A DNA stretch of 64,000 nt from Halolamina rubra (GTDB lineage: Archaea; Halobacteriota; Halobacteria; Halobacteriales; Haloferacaceae): assembly GCF_000739555.1 (NCBI RefSeq), contig NZ_BBJN01000011.1, positions 40,822 to 104,821 of the forward strand, in the 5' to 3' direction. Within the stretch, counting starts at the first letter, position 1; the number at the start of each line of letters is the position of its first letter. Positions 8,612 through 16,927 of this stretch are shown one piece after another. The position numbers and the translations under genes are program-made. The notes beneath the pieces are model-generated. The model saw nothing but the letters and a program-made list of their open reading frames with translations. It had not been told where the DNA came from and did no database searches.

Positions 8612-8974
8612 TTATCGGAGTTCCTCGACCTTCTCGGAGATGTCCTCCACGTCGTCCTCGGCGTCGCCGGCGTCCACGATGGCGGCGGCGGCGCTGCCGA
8701 CCTCGAGGCCGGCGGCGTGACCCAGGTCGTCCTGGGTCTCGACGAAGACGACGGCGATGCCCTTCTCCTCGGCGAGTTCGGGCAGGTGCATGACGATCTC
8801 CTCGGGCTGGACGTCCTCGGCGACGAACACGAGCTCCGCGTTGCCGCGCTCGACGGCCTTGGTCGTCTCGTTGGTTCCTTTCTTCACGGTGCCGGTGTCC
8901 CGGGCGACCTCGAGCGCGTCGAGCGCGCGGTCGGCGAGGTCGGCGGGGGTCTCGTAGTCGACGTAAACTGGCAT
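8612..8974 (-). CDS. rpl7ae: 50S ribosomal protein L7Ae
   Basis: 120 aa, normal length. L7Ae binds kink-turns in rRNA, in C/D and H/ACA guide RNAs and in archaeal RNase P. Family segments are clear: '[20 protein letters not shown]', '[20 protein letters not shown]' and '[17 protein letters not shown]'. It is the first gene of the ribosomal/ndk operon. The roughly 200-bp region between it and tmcA carries promoter-like AT-rich spots but no further gene. Confidence 0.97.
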   Translation of the reverse strand: MPVYVDYETPADLADRALDALEVARDTGTVKKGTNETTKAVERGNAELVFVAEDVQPEEIVMHLPELAEEKGIAVVFVETQDDLGHAAGLEVGSAAAAIVDAGDAEDDVEDISEKVEELR

Positions 8975-9179
8975 TGTTGTAGTACCTCGGTCCTGCCTGC
9001 GGGCTCGACTGCCCCACCGGAACTGCGTCCCTGACGGTGGGGAGTATCATCAACCCCGGACAGGCTTCGATCCCCGATTCGCTAGCCCCACGTAAAAGCG
9101 TGTTCAAACTGCCGGGACCGTGTCAGCGCCCGACAGGGGAGCCGAAACGGGCAAACCGCCGGCGGGTGAATCCCGCCCC

Positions 9180-11528
9180 ATGAGCCTCTCCTCGCTCGCG
9201 GCCGACCTCCGCGCGGAGGCCGAGCGCGCGAACGAGCGCCGCCTGCTCGTGCTCTCGGGCCCGCCCGACGCGACCCGCCGCGCCGCCGTCGACGCCGTCG
9301 AGGCCGCCGACCTCCCGCTCCCGGACTGCACCGCCGTCTCCGCCGCCGCCGACTGGCCGTTCGAGCACGTCGGCCCGCGCGAGAGCCGCGAACTGCTCGG
9401 CCGGACCCAGGGGGCCATCGTCGTCGACGGCCACGACGAGTGCTCGCCCAACGCGATCGGCCGCACTGTCGGCGCCGTCGACGGCGGCGGGCTCTACGTC
9501 CTACTCGCGCCCGATCTCGCCACCTGGCCCCAACGCCGCGACGGGTTCGACGAGAGCCTCGCGGTCCCGCCGTTCGGCGTCGACGACGTGACCGGAACGT
9601 TCCGGGAGCGGCTCGTCGCGACGCTCCGAGCCCACCCGGGGGTCGCGATCTGTGAGGTCGACGAGGGGTACGACGACCCCGCGGGTGACGCGGTCGAGGT
9701 TCGCGACGACGGTCTCACCGACCCCTGGCCCGCGCGCCCCCGGGAGGCCCCCGAACCGCCGGCGGATGCCGCGTTTGCCGACGGGATCTACCGCGCCTGC
9801 CGGACCGCGGATCAGGCCGAAGCGCTCCGCGAACTCGAGGCGCTCCGGGGCGGCGACACGACCGACGATCCCCAGCCGGCCGTCGTCGTCGAGGCCGATC
9901 GCGGCCGCGGGAAGTCCAGCGCCGCCGGCCTCGCGGCGGGCGCGCTGGCGCTCGAGGGCCGGGACGTGCTCGTGACCGCGCCCGAGCGCGGCGGCGCCGA
10001 CGAGGTGTTCGCCCGCGCTCGGGAGCGACTCGCGGCCGCCGACGCGCTCGCCGGCGTCGACGAGGACCGCATCGCCGCCGACTCGGGCGGCCGCGTCCGC
10101 TTCGCTCGCCCCCCGAAGGCCGCCGCGCTCCCCGACGATCCGGACGCCGTGATCGTCGACGAGGCCGCCGCGCTCCCGGTCGCGCTGCTCGAACGCTTCC
10201 TCGACGGCCCGCCGGCCGCGTTCTGCACGACGGTCCACGGCTACGAGGGCGCGGGCCGGAGCTTCGACGTGCGCTTCCGCGGGAGTCTCGCCGACTCCGG
10301 CCGGGAGCTGATCGACGTGCGCCTCGACGAGCCGATCCGCTACGCCGCCGGCGACCCCGTGGAGTCGTGGGCGTTCCGCGCGCTGCTGCTCGACGCCCGG
10401 CCGCCCGTCGACCAACTGGTCGCCGACGCCACCCCGGAGACGGTCGAGTACGAGACTCTCACGCCCGAGCGACTGCTCGCCGACGAGCACCTGCTTCGGG
10501 AGGCGTTCGGCCTGCTCGTCCTGGCGCACTACCGCACCGAACCCGACGACCTCGCCCGCCTGCTCGACGCGCCGAACCTCACCTGCCGCGCGCTGCTGCA
10601 CGAGGGCCGGGTGGTCAGCGTCGCCCTGCTCGCTCGCGAGGGCGGCCTGAGCGGGGAGACCCGCGAGCGCGTCTACCGCGGCGACCGGATCCGCGGCAAC
10701 ATGCTCCCGGACGTGTTCACCAGCCAGCTCCGGGATCTCGACGGCGGCGCGCCGGTCGGCTACCGCGTCATGCGCATCGCGACCCACCACGCGGTCCGCT
10801 CCGACGGACTCGGCTCCCGGCTCCTCGCCGAGATCGAGTCCGAGTTCCGGGAGCGCGACGGCCGAAAGCGCGCCGGTGAGCGCGTCGCCCACGCCGGCCG
10901 GCCGCGCGCCGGCGAGCGCGTCGACTACCTCGGTGTCGGCTACGGCGCCACCCCCGAACTGCTCGAGTTCTGGCGCGAGAACGGCTACCGGACCGTCCAC
11001 CTCTCGACGACGAAGAACGACACGAGCGGCGAGCACTCCGCGCTGATGGTGCGCCCCCTCACCGACGACGGCGCCGACCTCGCCGCCCGGCACGCTCGGT
11101 GGTTCCGCGAGCGCGCGCCGGGTGTGCTGGCGGGCCCGCTCTCGGGCGTCGATCCGGACGTGATCCGCCGGGCGCTCCGGGCGGTCGACGACGGCGCGGT
11201 GCCCGACGAACCGGGGCTCTCCGAGCGCGACTGGCGGGTCGTCGTCGACGCCGCCAACGGGATGGGGAGCTACCACGCCGCGCCGGCGGCGTTCACCGAA
11301 CTCGCGCTGCGGGAGCTGATCCTGGGCGAGGCCGGCCTCGACGCCGACGCCGAACGCCTGCTCGTCGAGAAAGTACTGCAGAACCGCGAGTGGGACGCCG
11401 TCGCCGACGATCTCGACAGGGTCTCGACCCGGATGACGATGCGCGCCTTCGGCGACGCCTGCGAGCCGCTCGTCGAGGTCTACGGGACCGATGCCGCGAA
11501 AGCCCACCGCGAGTACTGGACGAACTGA
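9180..11528 (+). CDS. tmcA: tRNA(Met) cytidine acetyltransferase TmcA
   Basis: 782 aa. It makes N4-acetylcytidine in tRNA, and in archaea of this type probably at further RNA sites, using acetyl-CoA and ATP. Order: an N-terminal DUF1726-like part; a RecA-like helicase core with Walker A 'ADRGRGKSSAAG' and Walker B 'VIVDEAAALP'; a GNAT acetyltransferase domain ('RIATHHAVRSDGLGSRLLAE', then 'GYGATPELLEFWRENGY'); and a C-terminal tRNA-binding part. I chose the ATG at 9180, which gives the usual 'LAADLRAEAERANERRLLVLSG' start. An in-frame GTG at 9120 would add 20 Gly/Pro-rich residues and is also preceded by an AT-rich spot. Confidence 0.92.
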   Translation: MSLSSLAADLRAEAERANERRLLVLSGPPDATRRAAVDAVEAADLPLPDCTAVSAAADWPFEHVGPRESRELLGRTQGAIVVDGHDECSPNAIGRTVGAVDGGGLYVLLAPDLATWPQRRDGFDESLAVPPFGVDDVTGTFRERLVATLRAHPGVAICEVDEGYDDPAGDAVEVRDDGLTDPWPARPREAPEPPADAAFADGIYRACRTADQAEALRELEALRGGDTTDDPQPAVVVEADRGRGKSSAAGLAAGALALEGRDVLVTAPERGGADEVFARARERLAAADALAGVDEDRIAADSGGRVRFARPPKAAALPDDPDAVIVDEAAALPVALLERFLDGPPAAFCTTVHGYEGAGRSFDVRFRGSLADSGRELIDVRLDEPIRYAAGDPVESWAFRALLLDARPPVDQLVADATPETVEYETLTPERLLADEHLLREAFGLLVLAHYRTEPDDLARLLDAPNLTCRALLHEGRVVSVALLAREGGLSGETRERVYRGDRIRGNMLPDVFTSQLRDLDGGAPVGYRVMRIATHHAVRSDGLGSRLLAEIESEFRERDGRKRAGERVAHAGRPRAGERVDYLGVGYGATPELLEFWRENGYRTVHLSTTKNDTSGEHSALMVRPLTDDGADLAARHARWFRERAPGVLAGPLSGVDPDVIRRALRAVDDGAVPDEPGLSERDWRVVVDAANGMGSYHAAPAAFTELALRELILGEAGLDADAERLLVEKVLQNREWDAVADDLDRVSTRMTMRAFGDACEPLVEVYGTDAAKAHREYWTN

Positions 11529-11572
11529 GGCGGAACCGTAGCTTCATCGTGATGGCTGCCCAACCTGTCGGT

Positions 11573-11956
11573 ATGCTCCGCAAACTGTACAGCGTGATCT
11601 GTGCGGCCGAACTGCTCGCGCCGCGACGGCTGATCGACGCCGCCGAGCGCGTAGCGCTCGAGGATCCAGCCGTGAGCGAGCGACGCTCGTGGGTGGTGCC
11701 GGGCGCGCGCCTGGAGGGACTGCTGTTCCTCGTGATGCTGTGGCGAAGCGACCGCTCGTACTCGCGGTTCAAGAAGCTCCTCGGCGCGGCCGGCCTGATC
11801 GTTCTCCTGCGGCCGCGCGCCTACGTGGACTACGGCACGAAGGCGTCCTACCGGGACGCGTCGACGGTTGAGTGGCGCCCGTGGGTGTACACCGGGGCGC
11901 GGCTGGTCGGGCTGCTCTACGTGCTGATCGGGCTGCGGGAGCTCGGGCGATCCTGA
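11573..11956 (+). CDS. conserved hypothetical protein with two hydrophobic segments
   Basis: 127 aa from ATG 11573 (an in-frame ATG at 11552 would add 7 residues). The layout looks like two related halves: 'PGARLEGLLFLVMLWR' and 'TGARLVGLLYVLIGLREL' follow similar patterns, each with a short hydrophobic run after 'GARL', which suggests an internal duplication. There are several Arg and Tyr residues and no metal site. The family is unknown to me; probably membrane-associated. It stands 44 bases after tmcA in the same direction and could share its transcript. Confidence 0.7.
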   Translation: MLRKLYSVICAAELLAPRRLIDAAERVALEDPAVSERRSWVVPGARLEGLLFLVMLWRSDRSYSRFKKLLGAAGLIVLLRPRAYVDYGTKASYRDASTVEWRPWVYTGARLVGLLYVLIGLRELGRS

Positions 11957-12001
11957 CCCACCGGCGGTAGACAGAAGACCGGCGGAACCCACGGACCACC
12001 T

Positions 12002-12163
12002 GTGCCGACCTGTACCGAGGACGACTGCGGCCGCGAGGCGGCCGTCGTCGTCTACGTCCCCTGGGCGGCGGACCGGCCGGTCTGTGCCGCCCACGGGCGC
12101 GCGCTGGTCCAGCAGGACGGCGTCGTGGCGGAGCCGCTCACCGACGCCGACGAGTGGGGGTAG
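12002..12163 (+). CDS. small zinc-finger-like protein (53 aa)
   Basis: A 53-aa frame from GTG 12002 with four evenly placed possible metal ligands: 'CTEDDC' at residues 4-9 and 'CAAH' at about 28-31. That gives CX4C-X18-CX2H, a likely single zinc site. Small zinc-finger proteins of this size are common and often missed in haloarchaea. It ends exactly where the convergent gene on the other strand ends (stop codons back to back). The coding call rests on the ligand spacing, the tight fit between genes and haloarchaeal codon use. Function unknown. Confidence 0.6.
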   Translation: MPTCTEDDCGREAAVVVYVPWAADRPVCAAHGRALVQQDGVVAEPLTDADEWG

Positions 12164-12910
12164 TCAGTCGCCGACCGCCCGCGGATCGACGGCCATCATC
12201 ACCTCGTCGACGTACTCGTCGTCGATGCGGTAGTGGTCCTCCCGGACCGCCTCGATCTCCCAGCCGTGGTCCTCGAGGAAGCTGACGGCGCGCTCGTTGC
12301 TCGACGGCACGGAGTTGTAGAGCTTCTCGTACCCGTGTTCGCGCGCCCAGCGCACCCCGCGGTCGAGCAGCAGCCGGCCGATCCCCTCCCCCCGGTAGTC
12401 GGGGCGGAGCCCGACCGTGAGCTGGGCGGTGTGGGCCAGCTTCTCCGCCTCCGGGAGGTCGAGGTGGACCCACCCGACGACGTCGTCGCCGACCTCCCCG
12501 ACGAAGAACAGCCGGGACATCACGTCGTTGTGTCGGATGACCGCCTCGTCGTAGTCCAGCGCGGCGGCGACGGTCTCGGCCTCGATGTAGCTCCCCTCGC
12601 TGGCGACGGAGTCGACGACCGACACGAGCGACTCCCGGTCGGCCTCCTCGGCCGTGCGGACGGTGACGGTGTCGCCGTCGACGGCGTGCTCCTCCTGCTC
12701 GTCGACGGTGTGGGCGATCTGGAGCTCGTCGCCGACCTTCCGGACGTACCCCTGGCGCCTGAGCACGGTCAGGTGGTGGCCGAACGCGCTCGGGTCGAGG
12801 TTGAGCCCGCGCCGGACCTCCGCCTCGGTCACCCGGCCGTGGCGCTCCACGTAGTTGTACAGATCCTCCCGGTCCGGCTCGTCGAACGTGAGCTGCTCGG
12901 TGAGTTCCAT
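12164..12910 (-). CDS. winged-helix/GNAT acetyltransferase fusion
   Basis: 248 aa. Residues 10-65 read as a winged-helix domain ('VERHGRVTEAEVRRGLNLDP', 'LTVLRRQGYVRKVGDEL'). Residues 85-240 are a GNAT acetyltransferase with the acetyl-CoA loop 'RPDYRGEGIGRLLLDRGVRW' and the later 'YNSVPSSNERAVSFLEDHGW'. A regulator fused to an acetyltransferase could couple DNA binding to acetylation or to sensing of an acyl-CoA; no substrate is visible. A TATA-like 'cttatgtag' lies about 28 bases upstream, fitting a leaderless mRNA. Confidence 0.82.
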   Translation of the reverse strand: MELTEQLTFDEPDREDLYNYVERHGRVTEAEVRRGLNLDPSAFGHHLTVLRRQGYVRKVGDELQIAHTVDEQEEHAVDGDTVTVRTAEEADRESLVSVVDSVASEGSYIEAETVAAALDYDEAVIRHNDVMSRLFFVGEVGDDVVGWVHLDLPEAEKLAHTAQLTVGLRPDYRGEGIGRLLLDRGVRWAREHGYEKLYNSVPSSNERAVSFLEDHGWEIEAVREDHYRIDDEYVDEVMMAVDPRAVGD

Positions 12911-12953
12911 GGTCCTTGTTACCGCGTGACACTACATAAGCGTTGTTCGGCCG

Positions 12954-13370
12954 CTACTCCCCCGAAACGCCCGTCAACAGCTCCGCGACGACGACGACGT
13001 CGTGGGTCTCGAGCAGCGCCTCGGCGGCGCTCCGGACGGTCGCGGAGGAGTCGTGCTCGACGCCGTGGCAGCGGGCGTAACACTCCAGCCAGTCCTGCGT
13101 CGCCCGCCGGAGCAGCCGGTGTTCGCGCGCCGAGAACCGCGGCGGGTCGTCGCCCGTCCGCGCCTCGACGTAGCAGGCGACGACGGGGCCGAGCCCGTCC
13201 CGGGCGACCTCGAGCGCCCGCTGTTCGTCGGGGTCGTCGGCGACCTCGCCGTCGTCCCACGCCGCCCGGGCCGCCCGCGCCTCCCGCGCCAGCCGCTCGA
13301 TGCGCTCGGCGTACGGCGACGGCGGCGGACCGTCGGCGGCGTCGGCGTCCGCTCCCTCCAACCCCGCCAC
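12954..13370 (-). CDS. conserved hypothetical protein, last gene of the fix operon
   Basis: 138 aa, mainly helical and acidic, with no signal peptide or membrane segment. It has 'RIERLAREARAARAAWDDGE' and 'HRLLRRATQDWLECYARCHGVEHD', whose Cys and His residues might bind a metal. It starts 3 bases after fixC, so it is almost certainly co-transcribed with the electron-transfer flavoprotein genes. I do not recognise the family; a role in ETF assembly or partner choice is only a guess from position. Confidence 0.72.
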   Translation of the reverse strand: MAGLEGADADAADGPPPSPYAERIERLAREARAARAAWDDGEVADDPDEQRALEVARDGLGPVVACYVEARTGDDPPRFSAREHRLLRRATQDWLECYARCHGVEHDSSATVRSAAEALLETHDVVVVAELLTGVSGE

Positions 13371-13373
13371 CGT

Positions 13374-15074
13374 TCAGCCCTCCTCGAACTCGACGCCCTT
13401 GCCGCCGCGTGGGTGTTCCCAGTCGGTCTCCGCGACGACCGCGCAGGTGCCACACTCGATACAGGGCTGGGTGTCGAGGCTGACCACCTCCTCCCGCTCG
13501 CCGTTCGACGCGACGGTCTCCCGGCGGTAGCAGCCGCCACCGAACCCCTCCGCGCTGACCGGACAGGCGGTGACCGCGGTGCCGCTCGCGGCGGCCGAGT
13601 CGTCCAGCAGCTCGATGTGGGGGTTGCCCACGTCGGTGTCGTACGTCAGGTCGCCGATGCGGTCGGCCAGCTCCGGCGGCTCCACGTCGTTGGTCTCGTC
13701 GACGGGGGCGCCGAGCTCCTCGGCGATGACCGTCGGGAGCGTGACGTAGGGGGTCCGGGTGTCGGGCACCATCATCGACAGCGCGGGCGAGGAGTAGAGC
13801 CGCTCGAGCCGGTCGCCCAGCAGGCGGACGCCGAACCGCCCGACCGCCGAGTCGACGACGGCGTCGGCCAGGTTCGCGACCGGCTCGGGCTCGCCCAGCG
13901 CGCTGGCGACCTCGTAGCGCCGCGGCCGGAGCTTCTCCATCACGCCCTCGTCGCGGAGTTTCCGCTCGTAGAACTCGCCCGCCCGGCTCGTGTCGCCGCG
14001 GGCCTTCGCCTGCGCGTACGCCTCGGCCGCGAGCCCGCCGGCGGTGACGGCGTGGTTCATCCCCTTGATGATGGGCCCCTGGGCCTGCATCTGCCCCGCG
14101 GCGTCGCCGACGACGACGAGCCGGCCCTGGTGGGGCGACCGCAGCGCCGCCTTCTTCGAGTCCGGGACGAGCTTCGCCGAGTACTCCCGCTCCGCGTACT
14201 CCGCGTCGTCGAGCCACTGGCCCAGGAACGGGTGGGTCAGCAGCGCGTCGAGCAGTTCGTGCGGCTCGGCCAGCTCGGTCGCGACGGAGTCGAGGTGGAA
14301 CACCGACCCGATCGAGAGCGAGTCCTCGTTGGTGTAGACGAACCCGCCGCCGCGGACGCCGTCGAACAGGTCGCCCGAGAACAGGTGGGCCGCGCCCTCG
14401 CCGTCCCCGACGCCGAACCGCTCCTGGATGGCACCGTCGGGCAGGTCGACGACGGCTTTGACGCCCTGGAACCACTCCTCGGGCTCCTCCCAGTCCATCA
14501 GGCCGGCGTCGCGGGCGAGTTCGGAGTTGACGCCGTCGGCGGCGACTACCAGCTCCGCCCGGATTGGGTCGAGCTCCTCGCAGGTGACGCCGACGATCTC
14601 GCCCTCCTCCCGGAGCAGGCCGGTCACCTTGACCTCCGTGAGCAGGCCGCCGCCGGTCTCGCGGGTGCGCTCGTGGACCCGCTCGGCCAGCCAGGAGTCC
14701 ATCTTCCGGCGCAACACCGCGTCGGACCACTCCGTGTCGTGCTCGTGGAGGTCGGTGATGTCGAAGCTCTTGACCTGCGAGCCGGCGACGTTGTGGAGCT
14801 GGTACTCGGTCACCGGGCGCTCCGTGGCCGCCTCGCGGAACCCCGGGAACAGCCCGTCGATGGTGTACGGCGCGGACTCCTCGGCGTAGATGAGGCCGCC
14901 GGAGACGTTCTTCGACCCGGCGTCGACGCCGCGCTCGAGCACCAGCGTCTCGACGCCCTCGTCGGCCAGCGCCGCCGCCGCGGCCGCGCCGCCCGGCCCG
15001 CAGCCGACGACGACCGCCTCGTACTGTTCGTACTCGTCGCTCGCCCCGGTCGCGTCGTCGATGGTCTCGCTCAT
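13374..15074 (-). CDS. fixC: ETF-quinone oxidoreductase, FixC fused to a FixX-like ferredoxin
   Basis: 566 aa. The N-terminus has the FAD dinucleotide motif 'VVGCGPGGAAAAAALADEG' (about residues 23-41) and the FixC signature 'GVDAGSKNVSGGLIYAE'. A second FAD segment, 'LVVVGDAAGQMQAQGPIIKG', follows. The last 90 residues look like FixX: 'CPVSAEGFGGGC' and then 'CIECGTC', with 'WEHPRGGKGVEFEEG' at the end, giving a [4Fe-4S] site. FixC and FixX are separate proteins in many bacteria; mitochondrial ETF-QO is fused in a similar way. The protein should pass electrons from the FixAB flavoprotein to membrane quinone. It overlaps fixB by 4 bases. Confidence 0.9.
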   Translation of the reverse strand: MSETIDDATGASDEYEQYEAVVVGCGPGGAAAAAALADEGVETLVLERGVDAGSKNVSGGLIYAEESAPYTIDGLFPGFREAATERPVTEYQLHNVAGSQVKSFDITDLHEHDTEWSDAVLRRKMDSWLAERVHERTRETGGGLLTEVKVTGLLREEGEIVGVTCEELDPIRAELVVAADGVNSELARDAGLMDWEEPEEWFQGVKAVVDLPDGAIQERFGVGDGEGAAHLFSGDLFDGVRGGGFVYTNEDSLSIGSVFHLDSVATELAEPHELLDALLTHPFLGQWLDDAEYAEREYSAKLVPDSKKAALRSPHQGRLVVVGDAAGQMQAQGPIIKGMNHAVTAGGLAAEAYAQAKARGDTSRAGEFYERKLRDEGVMEKLRPRRYEVASALGEPEPVANLADAVVDSAVGRFGVRLLGDRLERLYSSPALSMMVPDTRTPYVTLPTVIAEELGAPVDETNDVEPPELADRIGDLTYDTDVGNPHIELLDDSAAASGTAVTACPVSAEGFGGGCYRRETVASNGEREEVVSLDTQPCIECGTCAVVAETDWEHPRGGKGVEFEEG

Positions 15075-16927
15075 CGTGAATCACCTCCGTCCGCAAGCGC
15101 CGCCATATCCACCTCACCGCTCTCCAGCGCGTCGACCAGCCGCGGCAGCACCTCGAACAGGTCGCCCTCGACGAAGTAGTCCGAGAACTCCCGGATGTCG
15201 GCCTCGGGGTCGGTGTTGATCGCGACGATCGTGTCGGAGTCGTCCATCCCGACCTTGTGCTGGATCGCGCCGGAGATCCCCGCCGCGACGTAGAGGTCGG
15301 GCTCGACCTCCTGGCCGGTCTCGCCGATCTGTCGCTCCTCGGCGGTGTACTGCTCGACGTGGCCGTCGAACTGGTAGGAGCCGGTGACGATCCCCCGGGA
15401 GACGCCGACGTCGGCGTCTTCGAAGCAGTCCGCGAGGTCGAGCGCCAGCTCCATCCCCCGCGTCGGGTCGTCGCCGATCCCCCGGCCCATCGCCACGACG
15501 ACGTCGTGGCCGGTGAGGTCGACGCCGCCCTCCAGCTGATCGTACTCCGTCACCTCGACGCGGAACCAGTCGTCGTCGAGCGCCACGTCGCGCTCGACGA
15601 TCTCCCCCTCGCGCTCGGGGTCCGGCTCGGGCACGTCGAAGCTCCCCGGGATCACCGAGGCGCCCTGCGGGTGGAACTCCCGGCCGGGGTTGTCAAGACA
15701 GAGGATGGTCGAGTACTCGAAGCCGGAGAAGTCGGGCCGCTTCATGTGCAGCACGCGCTCGAAGGTGCGGTTGCTGCCGCCGGTTTTGACGGGGTTGGAG
15801 ATCACCGCGTCCTCGATGTACAGCCCCGAGCAGTCCGAGGCGAGCCCGGAGTCGAGTTCGGCCTGCACCTGGGCGGAGAGGTCCCGGCCGTTGTTCGTCG
15901 CCGGGAACAGCACGTACCGCGGCTCGTCGTAGTCGCGCCAGTCCGCCGGCTCTGGGTTGCCCGCGCCGGGGTCGCCGCCCCAGCGCGCCACGTCGCAGAA
16001 CACCTCGGCGTAGGGCTTGTGGTTGAAGCGCTCGAGCCGGGCGTCCTCGTGGTACACCACCACGTCGGCGCCGTAGGCGACGCAGTCCGCGGCGAGATCG
16101 GCCACGTCGTCGCCGATCAGCACCGCGACGACCTGCTCGTCCGCGTCGTACTCGTCGTTGTACCCGTCCATCAGCGCCCGGGCCTTGCCGAGCATCTCCC
16201 GGGAGACGTCGACGAGGTCGCCCGCCTGGGTCTCGCAGTACACCCACATGTCGCCGTAGCTGCCGTCCTCGAGCGCGCGGACGTGGCGCTTGTCCGCCGT
16301 CGGGTGGTCGAGCTCGGGGTGTTTCTCCTCGGGCGGGAGATCGGGCTCGAGTTCCTGTTCCGCTTCGCCCTCCACGGAGTCGATGCGGTTCTGGACGAGC
16401 GTCTTCACGCTGTCGCGGTCCTCGCCGGCCTCCTCGCGCTCGATCAGGCCCCGCAGCACGTCGCCGTCGTCGATGTCCTGGACGGCGTTGCCCACGTCGG
16501 CGGCGGACATCTCGGCGAGGTCGAGCTCGTCGGCGTCGGGCTCTTCGCCCTCGTCGGCGAACTTCTCGACGCGGGACTCGATCACCGTCTTCACCGGCGT
16601 GCGGTCCTCGCCGGCCGCCTCCGCGTCGAGCAGCGCCCGCAGCGTGTCCACGTCCTCGATCTCGTTCACCAGCGGGCCGATCTCGGAGACGTCGTGCTCG
16701 CCCGGATCGAACGGGAGGTCGTCGGCCGCCGCCCCGGAGCCGCTCTCGTCGGCCTCCTCCCGGACCGCGTCGAGGCGCGCCTCGACGGCGTCGACGGCCG
16801 TCGTGCGGTTCCGCCCGTCGCGCTCGGCCGCGAGTATCGACTCCAGCTCGTCGGGGTCGTCGATCTCCCCGACCGCCTCGCGCAGCTCGGCGACGGTGTG
16901 CTCGTCGGGGTCGAGCGCCACGGTCAC
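15071..16927 (-). CDS. fixB: electron transfer flavoprotein alpha subunit FixB with a triplicated N-terminal extension
   Basis: 618 aa, about twice the size of ordinary FixB/EtfA. The catalytic part starts near residue 215 ('HVRALEDGSYGDMWVYCE') and ends with the FAD-binding region 'VEPDLYVAAGISGAIQHKVG' and 'DTIVAINTDPEADI'. Before it lie three diverged repeats of about 50 residues (near 5-55, 73-125 and 133-186), each with 'IDD/IED..L..LL.AE..G.(D/N)R' and a helix ending in 'V..RID/VE'. Acidic spacers separate the repeats, and their function is unknown. The gene overlaps both fixA and fixC by 4 bases, so the three should be made in fixed ratio. Confidence 0.92.
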   Translation of the reverse strand: MTVALDPDEHTVAELREAVGEIDDPDELESILAAERDGRNRTTAVDAVEARLDAVREEADESGSGAAADDLPFDPGEHDVSEIGPLVNEIEDVDTLRALLDAEAAGEDRTPVKTVIESRVEKFADEGEEPDADELDLAEMSAADVGNAVQDIDDGDVLRGLIEREEAGEDRDSVKTLVQNRIDSVEGEAEQELEPDLPPEEKHPELDHPTADKRHVRALEDGSYGDMWVYCETQAGDLVDVSREMLGKARALMDGYNDEYDADEQVVAVLIGDDVADLAADCVAYGADVVVYHEDARLERFNHKPYAEVFCDVARWGGDPGAGNPEPADWRDYDEPRYVLFPATNNGRDLSAQVQAELDSGLASDCSGLYIEDAVISNPVKTGGSNRTFERVLHMKRPDFSGFEYSTILCLDNPGREFHPQGASVIPGSFDVPEPDPEREGEIVERDVALDDDWFRVEVTEYDQLEGGVDLTGHDVVVAMGRGIGDDPTRGMELALDLADCFEDADVGVSRGIVTGSYQFDGHVEQYTAEERQIGETGQEVEPDLYVAAGISGAIQHKVGMDDSDTIVAINTDPEADIREFSDYFVEGDLFEVLPRLVDALESGEVDMAALADGGDSR

